Of a stretch of 64,000 nucleotides of DNA, positions 1-7,178 are shown one piece after another. Numbering within the stretch: position 1 is the stretch's first letter; every line of letters begins with the position of its first letter. The stretch covers positions 558,001 through 622,000 of the forward strand of contig NZ_WIXO01000001.1 in the NCBI RefSeq assembly GCF_009709575.1, read 5' to 3'. This DNA is from Streptomyces taklimakanensis. GTDB taxonomy: Bacteria > Actinomycetota > Actinomycetes > Streptomycetales > Streptomycetaceae. A model generated the notes under the pieces. The model saw nothing but the letters and a program-made list of their open reading frames with translations. It searched no databases and was not told the origin of the DNA. Made by a program: the position numbers and the translations under genes.

Positions 1-204
1 GACGGATGAATGTCCGGGACCCGGATTCTTTTGTCGAGGGCACGTCATATCGGCGAGCGGTTCCGGGCCGGGACGTCGGCCGGGCGGGTGGTTGTGGTGC
101 GCCGGTCGGAGCCCGGCGGCCGCGTCGGAGGAGCGCCGGTGCGGGACCCGTCCCATCCTTGCGGCTGACGCCCCAGCGGAGCCCCGAGGGAAGAGGAACG
201 TTTC

Positions 205-441
205 ATGAGCGTGTGCGAGGTGTGCGGCAACGACTACGAGATGGCGTTCGAGGTGCACGCGGCCGGTGCCGTCCACGTCTTCGACAGCCTGGAGTGCGCG
301 GCCCAGCGCATGGCCCCCATCTGCGAGAACTGCGAGTGCCGCATCCTGGGCCACGGCGTGCAGTCGGCGGACGGACGGTTCTTCTGCTGCGCCCACTGCG
401 CGCGCGTCCAGGGACACGTGGAGCTCGTCGACCACGCCTGA
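205..441 (+). CDS. Cys-rich small zinc-binding protein (metallothionein-like)
   Basis: Small 78-residue soluble protein with no signal peptide. It has ten cysteines: CEVCGNDY at the N terminus, one in the middle, then CENCEC and a CCAHC cluster near the end, plus several histidines. The spacing suggests a treble-clef or rubredoxin-like Zn site. Proteins of this type are common in Streptomyces and are often labelled prokaryotic metallothionein or hypothetical. The ATG follows a GGGAAGAGGAA ribosome site. It stands alone, followed by a strong hairpin. A role in metal binding or storage is inference from cysteine content only. Confidence 0.82.
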   Translation: MSVCEVCGNDYEMAFEVHAAGAVHVFDSLECAAQRMAPICENCECRILGHGVQSADGRFFCCAHCARVQGHVELVDHA

Positions 442-446
442 GGCCG

Positions 447-481
447 CCGGGACGGCCGTCGCCCGCCGACGGCCGTCCCGG
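447..481 (+). terminator. Hairpin terminator after the Cys-rich gene
   Basis: Perfect inverted repeat: 15-bp arms at 447-461 and 467-481 with a 5-nt loop, starting six bases after the stop codon. There is no U-run, which is usual for actinobacterial terminators. Confidence 0.7.
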
Positions 482-645
482 CTCCCGGACGGTTCCGCCT
501 CCCGGCCCGGAACCGCCGGGGAGACGGTGGCGCGTGGCCGGGCGGGGTCCGGTTATGAGACGGTGGGGACCGTCCCGCCGCCGCGGACCGCACCGGAAGG
601 CGGCGGGAGCGCAGAGGCGGAAGAGTCGTGTCGGGGGCGCCGGGA

Positions 646-1992
646 ATGAGACTCACAGTGCTGGGCGGCGGAGGATTCCGAGTGCCGCTGGTGCACCGGG
701 CGCTCCTGAAGGACACCGGGGACGCCGCCGGCCGCTGCACCGAACTCGTCCTGCACGACACCGACCGCGCCCGACTGGACGCGATCGGCGCCGTCCTCGC
801 CCACCAGCGCGACCGGCACACCGGCCCGGCCCCCGCCGTGCGCACCACCACCGACCTCGACGAGGCGCTGAGCGGCGCCGACTTCGTCTTCTCGGCGATC
901 CGGGTCGGCGGCCTGGCGGGCCGGGTCCGTGACGAGCGCGTCCCGCTCGCCGAAGGGGTGCTGGGACAGGAGACGGTGGGCGCGGGCGGCGTGCTCTACG
1001 GCCTGCGCACCCTGCCGGTGGCGGTGCGGATCGCCGAGCGGGTCGCCGAGGTCGCCCCCGACGCCTGGCTGATCAACTTCACCAACCCCGCCGGCATGGT
1101 CACCGAGGCGATGGACCGGGTGCTGCGCAACCGGGGCCTGCCCGGCCGGGTGATCGGCATCTGCGACTCCCCGGTCGGGCTGTGCCGCCGTGCCGCCCGC
1201 GCCCTGGACGTCGCCCCGGACCGCGTCGACTACGACTACGTCGGCCTGAACCACCTGGGCTGGCTGCGCCGCCTGACGGTGGACGGCACCGACCGGCTGC
1301 CGGACCTGCTGGCCGACACCGCCGCGCTGACCTCCTTCGAGGAGGGTCGACTGTTCGGCGCCGACTGGCTGCGCGCGCTGGGCGCGCTGCCCAACGAGTA
1401 CCTGCACTACTACTACTTCACCCGAGAGGCCCTCGCCTCCGTCCGCTCCGCCGGGGCCACCCGCGGGGAGTTCCTCCTCGACCAGCAGTCCCGCTTCTAC
1501 GAGACGGCCCGCCCGAACGACCCGGAGCAGGCACACCGGGAGTGGGAGCGCACCCGTCTGGAGCGCGAGGAGACCTACATGGCCGAGAGCCGCGCGGCCT
1601 CCGGCGGCCGGCAGCGCGACAGCTGCGACCTGGACGGCGGCGGCTACGACCGGGTGGCGCTCGCCCTGATGCGGGCGATCGCGCGCGACGAGCGCACCAC
1701 GTTGGTCCTGAACGTCCCCGGCCGCGGCGCCGTACCGGGTCTGGACGACGACGCGGTGGTCGAGGTGCCGTGCCGGGTGGACGCCTCCGGGGTCCACCCG
1801 GCGGCGACCGGTTCCGTCGCCCCCGACCAGTTGGGGCTGATGCTCACCCTCAAGGCCGTGGAGCGGTCGACCATCGAGGCGGCGCGGAACGGTTCGCGCC
1901 GTGCGGCGCTGCGCGCCCTGGCGCTGCACCCGCTGGTGGACTCGGTGCGGGTGGCCGAGCGGATCCTGGAGGCGGCGGGCGGCCTCCGGTAG
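646..1992 (+). CDS. 6-phospho-beta-glucosidase, glycoside hydrolase family 4
   Basis: GH4 enzyme of about 448 residues. The family uses NAD+ and a divalent metal to cleave phosphorylated beta-glycosides by an oxidation-elimination route. Visible marks are the N-terminal dinucleotide loop GGGGFRVPL, the NFTNPAG segment, GICDSPVG (metal-ligand Cys region), GLNHLGW (metal-ligand His) and NEYLHYYY. I chose the ATG at 646 because the Rossmann strand begins there. A GTG at 628, with a decent GGCGGAAGAG site, would add six residues and cannot be excluded. No PTS genes lie nearby, so the source of its phosphorylated substrate is not shown in the window. Confidence 0.9.
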   Translation: MRLTVLGGGGFRVPLVHRALLKDTGDAAGRCTELVLHDTDRARLDAIGAVLAHQRDRHTGPAPAVRTTTDLDEALSGADFVFSAIRVGGLAGRVRDERVPLAEGVLGQETVGAGGVLYGLRTLPVAVRIAERVAEVAPDAWLINFTNPAGMVTEAMDRVLRNRGLPGRVIGICDSPVGLCRRAARALDVAPDRVDYDYVGLNHLGWLRRLTVDGTDRLPDLLADTAALTSFEEGRLFGADWLRALGALPNEYLHYYYFTREALASVRSAGATRGEFLLDQQSRFYETARPNDPEQAHREWERTRLEREETYMAESRAASGGRQRDSCDLDGGGYDRVALALMRAIARDERTTLVLNVPGRGAVPGLDDDAVVEVPCRVDASGVHPAATGSVAPDQLGLMLTLKAVERSTIEAARNGSRRAALRALALHPLVDSVRVAERILEAAGGLR

Positions 1993-2049
1993 GCGGCACG
2001 TCCACACGCCGGCGGCGGAAGGCCGGCGAGCGGCCGGGCGGACCGGTGT

Positions 2050-2074
2050 GGATGCCCGGCCCGGGAGGGGGTAC
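2050..2074 (+). promoter_or_regulatory. Possible SigB/SigF-type promoter
   Basis: GGAT at 2050-2053, a 15-bp spacer and GGGTAC at 2069-2074 fit the actinobacterial stress consensus GNNT-N14-16-GGGTA(C/T). It lies 45 bp upstream of the SRPBCC start. The short -35 makes chance matches likely, so this is tentative. Confidence 0.35.
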
Positions 2075-2119
2075 GCCGTCCAGCGTCCTTTGACGCACCG
2101 ACCCCGAAAGTGAGATCCG

Positions 2120-2530
2120 GTGAGCGAATTCGAGCGTTCCCGCACCATGCCCGCCATGCCCGAGATCGTCTTCAACGAGGTGTCCGACCCGGACTCCCTC
2201 AACCGCTGGCTCCCCATGGACCTCCACGCCCACGTGGAGGACCCGCCGGCCGTGACCGTGCACGAGGACCGCACCGGGCACGACGTGCGGGCTCTGTTCC
2301 GTACCCGTCCCGACCAGATGCGCGCGGAGTGGGGCACCCGGGACCAGGGGTCGTACGCGGGCTGGCTCCAGGTGGCGGGGATCGGCAGCGGCGCCAGCGA
2401 GGTGACCGTGCACCTGTCCTTCTTCGACGAGGAACACGCCCCCTCGCGGGACGCCGTCCACGTCTCCCTCGACCAGAGCCTGGAGCGGCTGGCCGAACAG
2501 GTGAGGCTGCGCGTGGACCGAGCAGACTGA
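2120..2530 (+). CDS. SRPBCC-like (START/Bet v1 fold) protein
   Basis: 136-residue protein that reads like a polyketide-cyclase/AHSA1-type SRPBCC domain. It has the start MPEIVFNEVSDPDSLNRWLP, a central beta-sheet region ending in EVTVHLSFF, and a long C-terminal helix (SLDQSLERLAEQVRLRV). Such domains form a deep pocket for hydrophobic ligands; the ligand here cannot be told. The GTG start at 2120 follows a GTGAGA-like site. A possible stress promoter lies just upstream, which would fit a stress-responsive role, but that is inference. Confidence 0.75.
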   Translation: MSEFERSRTMPAMPEIVFNEVSDPDSLNRWLPMDLHAHVEDPPAVTVHEDRTGHDVRALFRTRPDQMRAEWGTRDQGSYAGWLQVAGIGSGASEVTVHLSFFDEEHAPSRDAVHVSLDQSLERLAEQVRLRVDRAD

Positions 2531-2635
2531 CGGGGCCGGGCGGGCCCTCCGTGGGGGAAGCCCCCCGTGGGCGCCCCGGGACGTCATACGTTCGGGGGCG
2601 CCTTCCCCGCGGGACGCGCGGGTAGACCTCACCCC

Positions 2636-3037
2636 ATGTCCCCTTCCGAGCAGGACCTGTACAGCGCCGAGGCCCGTTCCCTCCACGGCACCGGCCGGGT
2701 GGACGTCTCCGGTAGGGCCGGCCTGCCGGTCGGCGCCCCCGGCGAGCTGGGTGGCAGCGGCCACGGATACGACCCCGAACAGCTCTACGCGGCCGCGCTG
2801 GCCACCTGCCTCCACCAGGCCGTGGTCATCGCCGCCACCGAGACCGGCGTCGACCCCACCGGCAGCGAGGTGACCGCCCGGGTGCGGTTGCGCACTGGCG
2901 GCGGCCAGCACTACGCCTTCGCCGCCACCGCCGACGTCTCCCTGCCCTCCGCGGACGACGGCCAACGGGAGCGCGTCGTCGCCCAGGCGCTGCGCATCTG
3001 CCCCCTCGGCGACCAGTTGGACCCACCGCCGGCCTGA
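2636..3037 (+). CDS. OsmC/Ohr-family peroxiredoxin-like protein
   Basis: About 133 residues with both redox cysteines of the OsmC/Ohr fold: the first in ALATCLHQAV, the second in RICPLGDQ. The conserved GGSGHGYDPEQLYAAALATC stretch marks the active-site helix. Family members reduce organic hydroperoxides through this Cys pair. The second motif has CPLG rather than the common CPYS, and the C terminus stops soon after it, so the protein is slightly shorter than Ohr (about 140). The start chosen is the ATG before SPSEQDLYSAEA, where homology begins. It converges with the paaH-like gene, 45 bp apart. Confidence 0.87.
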   Translation: MSPSEQDLYSAEARSLHGTGRVDVSGRAGLPVGAPGELGGSGHGYDPEQLYAAALATCLHQAVVIAATETGVDPTGSEVTARVRLRTGGGQHYAFAATADVSLPSADDGQRERVVAQALRICPLGDQLDPPPA

Positions 3038-3082
3038 CCCCCACCCGAGCCCGCGCCGACCGGCGCGACTCGCCCGGTGGGC

Positions 3083-3940
3083 TCAGTCCTCCCAGGTGTA
3101 GAAGCCGCGGCCGGTCTTGCGGCCCAGCTCCCCGCGGGCGACCTTCTCCCTCAACAGCCTCGGAGGCGCGAAGCGTTCGCCCAGGGTGTCGTGGAGGTGC
3201 TCGGCGATGGCCAGGCGCACGTCGAGCCCGACCAGGTCGGTCAGCCGCAGCGGCCCCATGGGATGTCTGTAGCCCAGGGTCATGGCGGCGTCGATGGCCT
3301 CGGGCTCGGCGACGCCCTCCTCGACCATCCGGATCGCCTCCAGACCGAGCGCCACGCCCAGCCGGCTGCTGGCGAAGCCGGGCGAGTCCCTGACGACGAC
3401 GTCCCGTTTGCCCAGGGCGTGGGTCCACTCCAGCACGGCCCGCACGGTGGCGTCCGCGGTCCGCTCGGCGACGACCAGCTCCACCAGTGCGGAGGCGGGC
3501 ACCGGGTTGAAGAAGTGCATGCCCACGAAGCGCTCGGGGCGGGCCAGCGCGCCCGCGAGCTCGGTGATCGACAGGGAGCTGGTGTTGGTGGCCAGCACCG
3601 TCTCCTCGCCCACGGCCCCCTCGGCGGCCGTCAGCATCCGGACCTTGAGGGCGGCGTCCTCGGGGACGGCCTCGACGACCAGGTCGGCGGCGGCCGGAAG
3701 GTCGTCCACCGAGGTGGCGACGGTGACCCGCGCCAGCACCCGCTCGACCTCCTCGTCGAGTTTTCCGCGCTCGGCCGCCCGGCGCAGCCCGGTCGAGACG
3801 CGCTCCAGGGCCGCCTCGGCGGCCTCCTCCCCGTTCTCCACGACGACCACGACCGAACCCGCCGTCGCGAAGGCCTGGGCGATGCCCGCGCCCATGCGCC
3901 CACCGCCCAGCACTCCGACCGTCCCCGGTGCCGCTGCCAT
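3083..3940 (-). CDS. paaH: 3-hydroxyacyl-CoA dehydrogenase (PaaH/Hbd-like)
   Basis: 285 residues, the normal size of single-domain 3-hydroxyacyl/3-hydroxybutyryl-CoA dehydrogenases. It oxidises a 3-hydroxyacyl-CoA with NAD+. The NAD loop is GVLGGGRMGAGIAQAFA at residues 7-23. NTSSLSITELA and HFFNPVP carry the catalytic Ser/His region, and HPMGPLRLTDLVGLD marks the C-terminal helical domain. The ATG at 3940 sits behind GAGGAGAGG, which decides the start. The gene faces paaI-paaK across a 307-bp intergenic region, which suggests the PaaH step of phenylacetate breakdown, although a general butyryl-CoA role is equally compatible with the sequence. Confidence 0.88.
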   Translation of the reverse strand: MAAAPGTVGVLGGGRMGAGIAQAFATAGSVVVVVENGEEAAEAALERVSTGLRRAAERGKLDEEVERVLARVTVATSVDDLPAAADLVVEAVPEDAALKVRMLTAAEGAVGEETVLATNTSSLSITELAGALARPERFVGMHFFNPVPASALVELVVAERTADATVRAVLEWTHALGKRDVVVRDSPGFASSRLGVALGLEAIRMVEEGVAEPEAIDAAMTLGYRHPMGPLRLTDLVGLDVRLAIAEHLHDTLGERFAPPRLLREKVARGELGRKTGRGFYTWED

Positions 3941-4094
3941 GCCCTCTCCTCGCCTCCTCGCGCCCGCCCCGCGCCCCGCCGTCGGCCGCGCGGTCGGGTG
4001 ACCCCGCCCGGTGTCGGTGACGACCGTACCGGCGGATCCCCACCCCTTGACAGGTGGCTCGGGCGTTGGGTTATCTGACGTCGCCGCAACGCTA

Positions 4095-4108
4095 ACCGAA
4101 TGGTCGGT
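4095..4108. promoter_or_regulatory. TetR/PaaR-type operator candidate
   Basis: ACCGA-ATGG-TCGGT, a perfect 5-bp inverted repeat with a 4-bp spacer, lies between paaH and paaI. TetR-family regulators of acyl-CoA and phenylacetate genes commonly use such sites. No regulator gene is adjacent. Confidence 0.5.
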
Positions 4109-4200
4109 CGGGCTCAAGGGTGGGCCGCGACCTGTGGACGGGGCCGGGCGGGACGGCGCACCGGCACACCGGAACACCGGGCGAACGCGGGGCGGGACGG

Positions 4201-4230
4201 CCCACGACGGCCCACGACGGCCCACGACGA
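4201..4230 (+). repeat. Three tandem copies of a 10-bp unit
   Basis: CCCACGACGG is repeated three times (last base differs) in the paaI 5' leader, 18 bp before the start codon. It may be only a slippage product. Confidence 0.6.
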
Positions 4231-4247
4231 GGAAGTGGTGGAGGCGC

Positions 4248-4700
4248 ATGACACGGCCCACGGACACCGAGACGGCAACCGCTCGGGGCCCCGCCCAGCG
4301 GATGTTCGCCGCCGACCGCGCCTCCCGGGACCTGGGCATGGAGCTGCTCCGGGCCGGCGACGGCAGCGCGGCGGTGCGGATGACGGTGACGGCCGCGATG
4401 GTCAACGGGCACGGCGTCGCCCACGGGGGCTATCTGTTCCTCCTCGCCGACACCGCGTTCGCCTGCGCCTGCAACAGCCGTGGCCCGGTGACCGTGGCGG
4501 CCGGCGCCGACGTCGTCTTCGCCGCCCCGGCGTACGAGGGCGACGCCCTGCTGGCCGTCGCCGAGGAACGGACCCGGTTCGGCCGCAGCGGCGTCTACGA
4601 CGTGACCGTCCTGCGGGACGAGCAGGTGATCGTGGAGTTCCGCGGACGCAGCCGCGCCCTGGGCGACCGCGGCGTTCCCGGCCGGAAGGAGACACCATGA
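4248..4700 (+). CDS. paaI: PaaI-type hotdog-fold acyl-CoA thioesterase
   Basis: 150 residues, the typical PaaI length. The signature NGHGVAHGGYLFLLADTAFA holds the HGG turn and the helix carrying the catalytic Asp. PaaI hydrolyses stalled ring-hydroxylated phenylacetyl-CoA intermediates and so spares CoA during phenylacetate breakdown. The ATG at 4248 follows GGAGGCGC. The stop overlaps the start of paaK (ATGA at 4697-4700), which means translational coupling. The ring-oxidation genes paaABCDE are absent here, so this is a satellite cluster or serves another aromatic acid. Confidence 0.9.
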   Translation: MTRPTDTETATARGPAQRMFAADRASRDLGMELLRAGDGSAAVRMTVTAAMVNGHGVAHGGYLFLLADTAFACACNSRGPVTVAAGADVVFAAPAYEGDALLAVAEERTRFGRSGVYDVTVLRDEQVIVEFRGRSRALGDRGVPGRKETP

Positions 4701-6067
4701 CCAGCGACCCGACGATTCCCCCGGCCCGGTCCGCGCTTCCCCTTCCGGCGCCGGCCACCCGGACGGGGCCGGCGCCGGACGGGGAACTCCTCGACCCGGC
4801 CGAGCGCATGGGCCGCGAAGAGCTGGCGGAGCTCCAGTTGAGGCGCCTGCGCCGCACCCTGCGGCACGCCTACGAGAACGTGGCGCACCACCGGCGCGCC
4901 TTCGACGCGGCGGGCGTCACCCCCGAGGACTGCCGTTCCCTGGCGGACCTGGCACGGTTCCCGTTCACCACCAAGGCCGACCTGCGCGAGACCTACCCCT
5001 TCGGGATGTTCGCCGTCCCGATGTCCGAGGTGCGGCGCCTCCACGCCTCCAGCGGCACCACCGGACGTCCCACCGTCGTCGGCTACACCGAGGAGGACCT
5101 GTCCACCTGGGCGGACCTGGTGGCCCGCTCCATCCGGGCGGCCGGCGGCCGTCCCGGACACAAGGTCCACGTCTCCTACGGCTACGGACTGTTCACCGGA
5201 GGGTTGGGCGCGCACTACGGCGCCGAACGGGCCGGCTGCACGGTCGTCCCGGCGTCCGGCGGCATGACGGCCCGCCAGGTGCGGCTGATCCAGGACTTCC
5301 GGCCCGAGATCATCATGGTCACGCCCTCCTACATGCTGACCCTGCTCGACGAGTTCGAGCGCCAGGGGGTCGACCCGCGCACCTCGTCGTTGGAGATCGG
5401 CGTCTTCGGCGCCGAGCCGTGGACGGAGGAGATGCGCCACGAGATCGAGGAGCGCGCCGGACTGCACGCGGTGGACATCTACGGCCTGTCGGAGGTGATG
5501 GGGCCCGGTGTCGCCCAGGAGTGCGTGGAGACCAAGGACGGCCTGCACATCTGGGAGGACCACTTCTACCCGGAGGTCGTCGACCCGATCACCGGCGAGG
5601 TGCTGCCCGACGGAGAGGAGGGCGAACTGGTGTTCACCTCCCTGACCAAGCGGGCCATGCCGGTCGTCCGCTACCGCACCCGTGACCTGACCCGACTGCT
5701 GCCCGGCACCGCGCGCCCCGCCTTCCGCCGCATGGAGAAGGTCACCGGCCGCTGCGACGACATGATCATCCTGCGCGGCGTCAACGTCTTCCCCACACAG
5801 ATCGAGGAGGTGGTGCTGCGCGTCCCCGGTGTGGCGCCGCACTTCCAGATACGCCTCTCCCGCCGGGGCCGGAGAGACCACATGACGGTGCGCGTCGAGG
5901 CCCGTCCGGGTACCGGGCCGGAGCAGCGCGAGGCCGCGGCCGCCGCGATCGTCCGGGGTGTCAAGGACGGGGTCGGCGTCACCGTCGACGTCGATGTCGT
6001 CGACCCGGAGACCCTGGAGCGCTCGGTGGGCAAGATCCGCCGCGTCGTCGACGAACGGGACAGGTGA
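4697..6067 (+). CDS. paaK: Phenylacetate-CoA ligase
   Basis: 456-residue AMP-forming ligase that activates phenylacetate to phenylacetyl-CoA with ATP. Visible are the phosphate loop SSGTTGRPTVVGYT, the adenine-binding region IYGLSEVMGPG, YRTRDLT for the hinge, and GRCDDMIILRGVNVFPTQIE typical of PaaK. The C-terminal lysine region (SVGKIRRV) is present. It overlaps paaI by 4 nt and is probably co-transcribed with it. Sequence identity to the PaaK branch is clear; preference for phenylacetate over other aryl acids is not proven by sequence. Confidence 0.93.
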   Translation: MTSDPTIPPARSALPLPAPATRTGPAPDGELLDPAERMGREELAELQLRRLRRTLRHAYENVAHHRRAFDAAGVTPEDCRSLADLARFPFTTKADLRETYPFGMFAVPMSEVRRLHASSGTTGRPTVVGYTEEDLSTWADLVARSIRAAGGRPGHKVHVSYGYGLFTGGLGAHYGAERAGCTVVPASGGMTARQVRLIQDFRPEIIMVTPSYMLTLLDEFERQGVDPRTSSLEIGVFGAEPWTEEMRHEIEERAGLHAVDIYGLSEVMGPGVAQECVETKDGLHIWEDHFYPEVVDPITGEVLPDGEEGELVFTSLTKRAMPVVRYRTRDLTRLLPGTARPAFRRMEKVTGRCDDMIILRGVNVFPTQIEEVVLRVPGVAPHFQIRLSRRGRRDHMTVRVEARPGTGPEQREAAAAAIVRGVKDGVGVTVDVDVVDPETLERSVGKIRRVVDERDR

Positions 6068-6142
6068 TCGAAGGCCGGGGGCGGGGTACGCGTTCCTGGA
6101 CCGACGAGGGGGGCGGGGGGCCGACGATCGGACCGCGACGCC

Positions 6143-6643
6143 GTGCAGACCTTCCTTCCGCTCCCCGATTTCGCCGAGACGGCCCGCACGCTCGACTGGC
6201 GGCGCCTGGGCAAGCAACGGGTGGAGACGCTCCAGGTGCTGCGTGCCCTGACCGTGCCCGGTTACGGCTGGGCACGGCACCCCGCGGTGCGGATGTGGAC
6301 GGGGTACGAGGAGGCCCTGGTCCGCTACGGCATGGAGATCTGCCGCCACTGGCGCCTGGCGGGCCGCACCGACACCTGCGAGACCACCATGCTCACCGAC
6401 CTGCGGCACGCGACCGGGATCGCCGCGCCCCGCACCCAGCGGGAACTGGCGCGGGCCGGCGAACTGCCCCCCTGGCTCGGGGAGCCGACCTTCCACCTCA
6501 GCCACCGTTCCGCGCTGGTCCGCAAGGATCCGGAGCACTACGCGCCGCTCTTCCCGGGCGTACCGGACGACCTGCCGTACGTGTGGCCCGCCTCGGACCG
6601 CGGCGCGGCGGGGCGCGACGTCCCCGACCGGGACCGCTCCTGA
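6143..6643 (+). CDS. MSMEG_6728-family protein (pyrimidine-dimer glycosylase-like)
   Basis: 166 residues starting at GTG 6143. The opening MQTFLPLPDFAETARTLDWR followed by RLGKQRVETLQVLRAL matches the actinobacterial MSMEG_6728 family, related to the T4 endonuclease V-like pyrimidine-dimer excision domain. HHL-type acidic and basic residues occur in the GYGWARHPAVRMW and HLSHRSALVRKDPEHYA segments. The domain suggests binding to damaged DNA, but activity in this family is not established. It stands alone and converges on the helical protein gene downstream, with a hairpin between them. Confidence 0.8.
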   Translation: MQTFLPLPDFAETARTLDWRRLGKQRVETLQVLRALTVPGYGWARHPAVRMWTGYEEALVRYGMEICRHWRLAGRTDTCETTMLTDLRHATGIAAPRTQRELARAGELPPWLGEPTFHLSHRSALVRKDPEHYAPLFPGVPDDLPYVWPASDRGAAGRDVPDRDRS

Positions 6644-6666
6644 GCCCGGGCCGGGACGCGGCCCGT

Positions 6667-6697
6667 TCGGCCCCGGACCGCGGCGGCCCGGGGCCGA
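6667..6697. terminator. Bidirectional hairpin terminator
   Basis: 10-bp perfect arms (TCGGCCCCGG at 6667-6676 and its complement at 6688-6697) lie between two convergent genes. Confidence 0.6.
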
Positions 6698-6704
6698 GCG
6701 CCCG

Positions 6705-7178
6705 TCAGGGCGCGACGATCAGGGCCTGGGGCGCCGCCGCCTTCAGACGGGTGGTGAGCCAGGAGAGCTGGCGGCCGGTCTCGGTCTCCGAGGCCTGCGC
6801 CAGCTCCAGCAGCTCCCGGTCGCGCACCCCCTGGGCCGCCTGGCCGACGGCGGTCCAGGTCGTCTGCACCAAGGTGGCCAGGACGTACAGGTCCTGCAGG
6901 TCCCGCAGCAGGCCGACGGGCCCCTTCCGGATCTCGCCCGGTCCGTCGGCGTACAGCCGCTCGGGCTCCTCGACGTCGTCGCCGTGCCGCTGCTCGCCGT
7001 ACCGGCGGACGATCGGCTCCAGGCGCCGTACGTGCTCCTCGCTCATCTTCGCCAGGGTGTCGCAGACGTGGTAGACGTCGGCCTCCGCCGCGTGTCCCTC
7101 GCCCACCGTGCGCAACGCCTCGGCGAGGGACCGCTCGCTGTGGTGCAACAGTCCGACATAGGTGGCCAGGTGGGGCAT
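6705..7178 (-). CDS. Small helical protein coupled to the molybdoenzyme
   Basis: 157 residues, almost wholly alpha-helical, without cysteines except one and without membrane segments or a signal. Repeated E/H residues on helices (HLATYVGLLHHSERSLAEAL, MSEEHVRRLEPIV, TETGRQLSWL) resemble ferritin-like or DUF892-type four-helix bundles, but I cannot name a family with confidence. Its start codon overlaps the stop of the molybdopterin oxidoreductase (ATGA at 7175-7178), so the two are translated together. It may be a chaperone, an electron carrier partner or a stress bundle protein. Confidence 0.75.
   Translation of the reverse strand: MPHLATYVGLLHHSERSLAEALRTVGEGHAAEADVYHVCDTLAKMSEEHVRRLEPIVRRYGEQRHGDDVEEPERLYADGPGEIRKGPVGLLRDLQDLYVLATLVQTTWTAVGQAAQGVRDRELLELAQASETETGRQLSWLTTRLKAAAPQALIVAP

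Larger units (their letters stand above)
3941..4247. other. Divergent intergenic region paaH / paaI
   Basis: Non-coding. It holds one clear palindrome (4095-4108) and three copies of a 10-bp direct repeat just before paaI. No small gene with a ribosome site was seen. Confidence 0.6.

Noticed and set aside
6084..6089. GGGTAC as a SigB-type -10 before the MSMEG_6728-family gene
   Set aside because: No GNNT element at 14-16 bp upstream.
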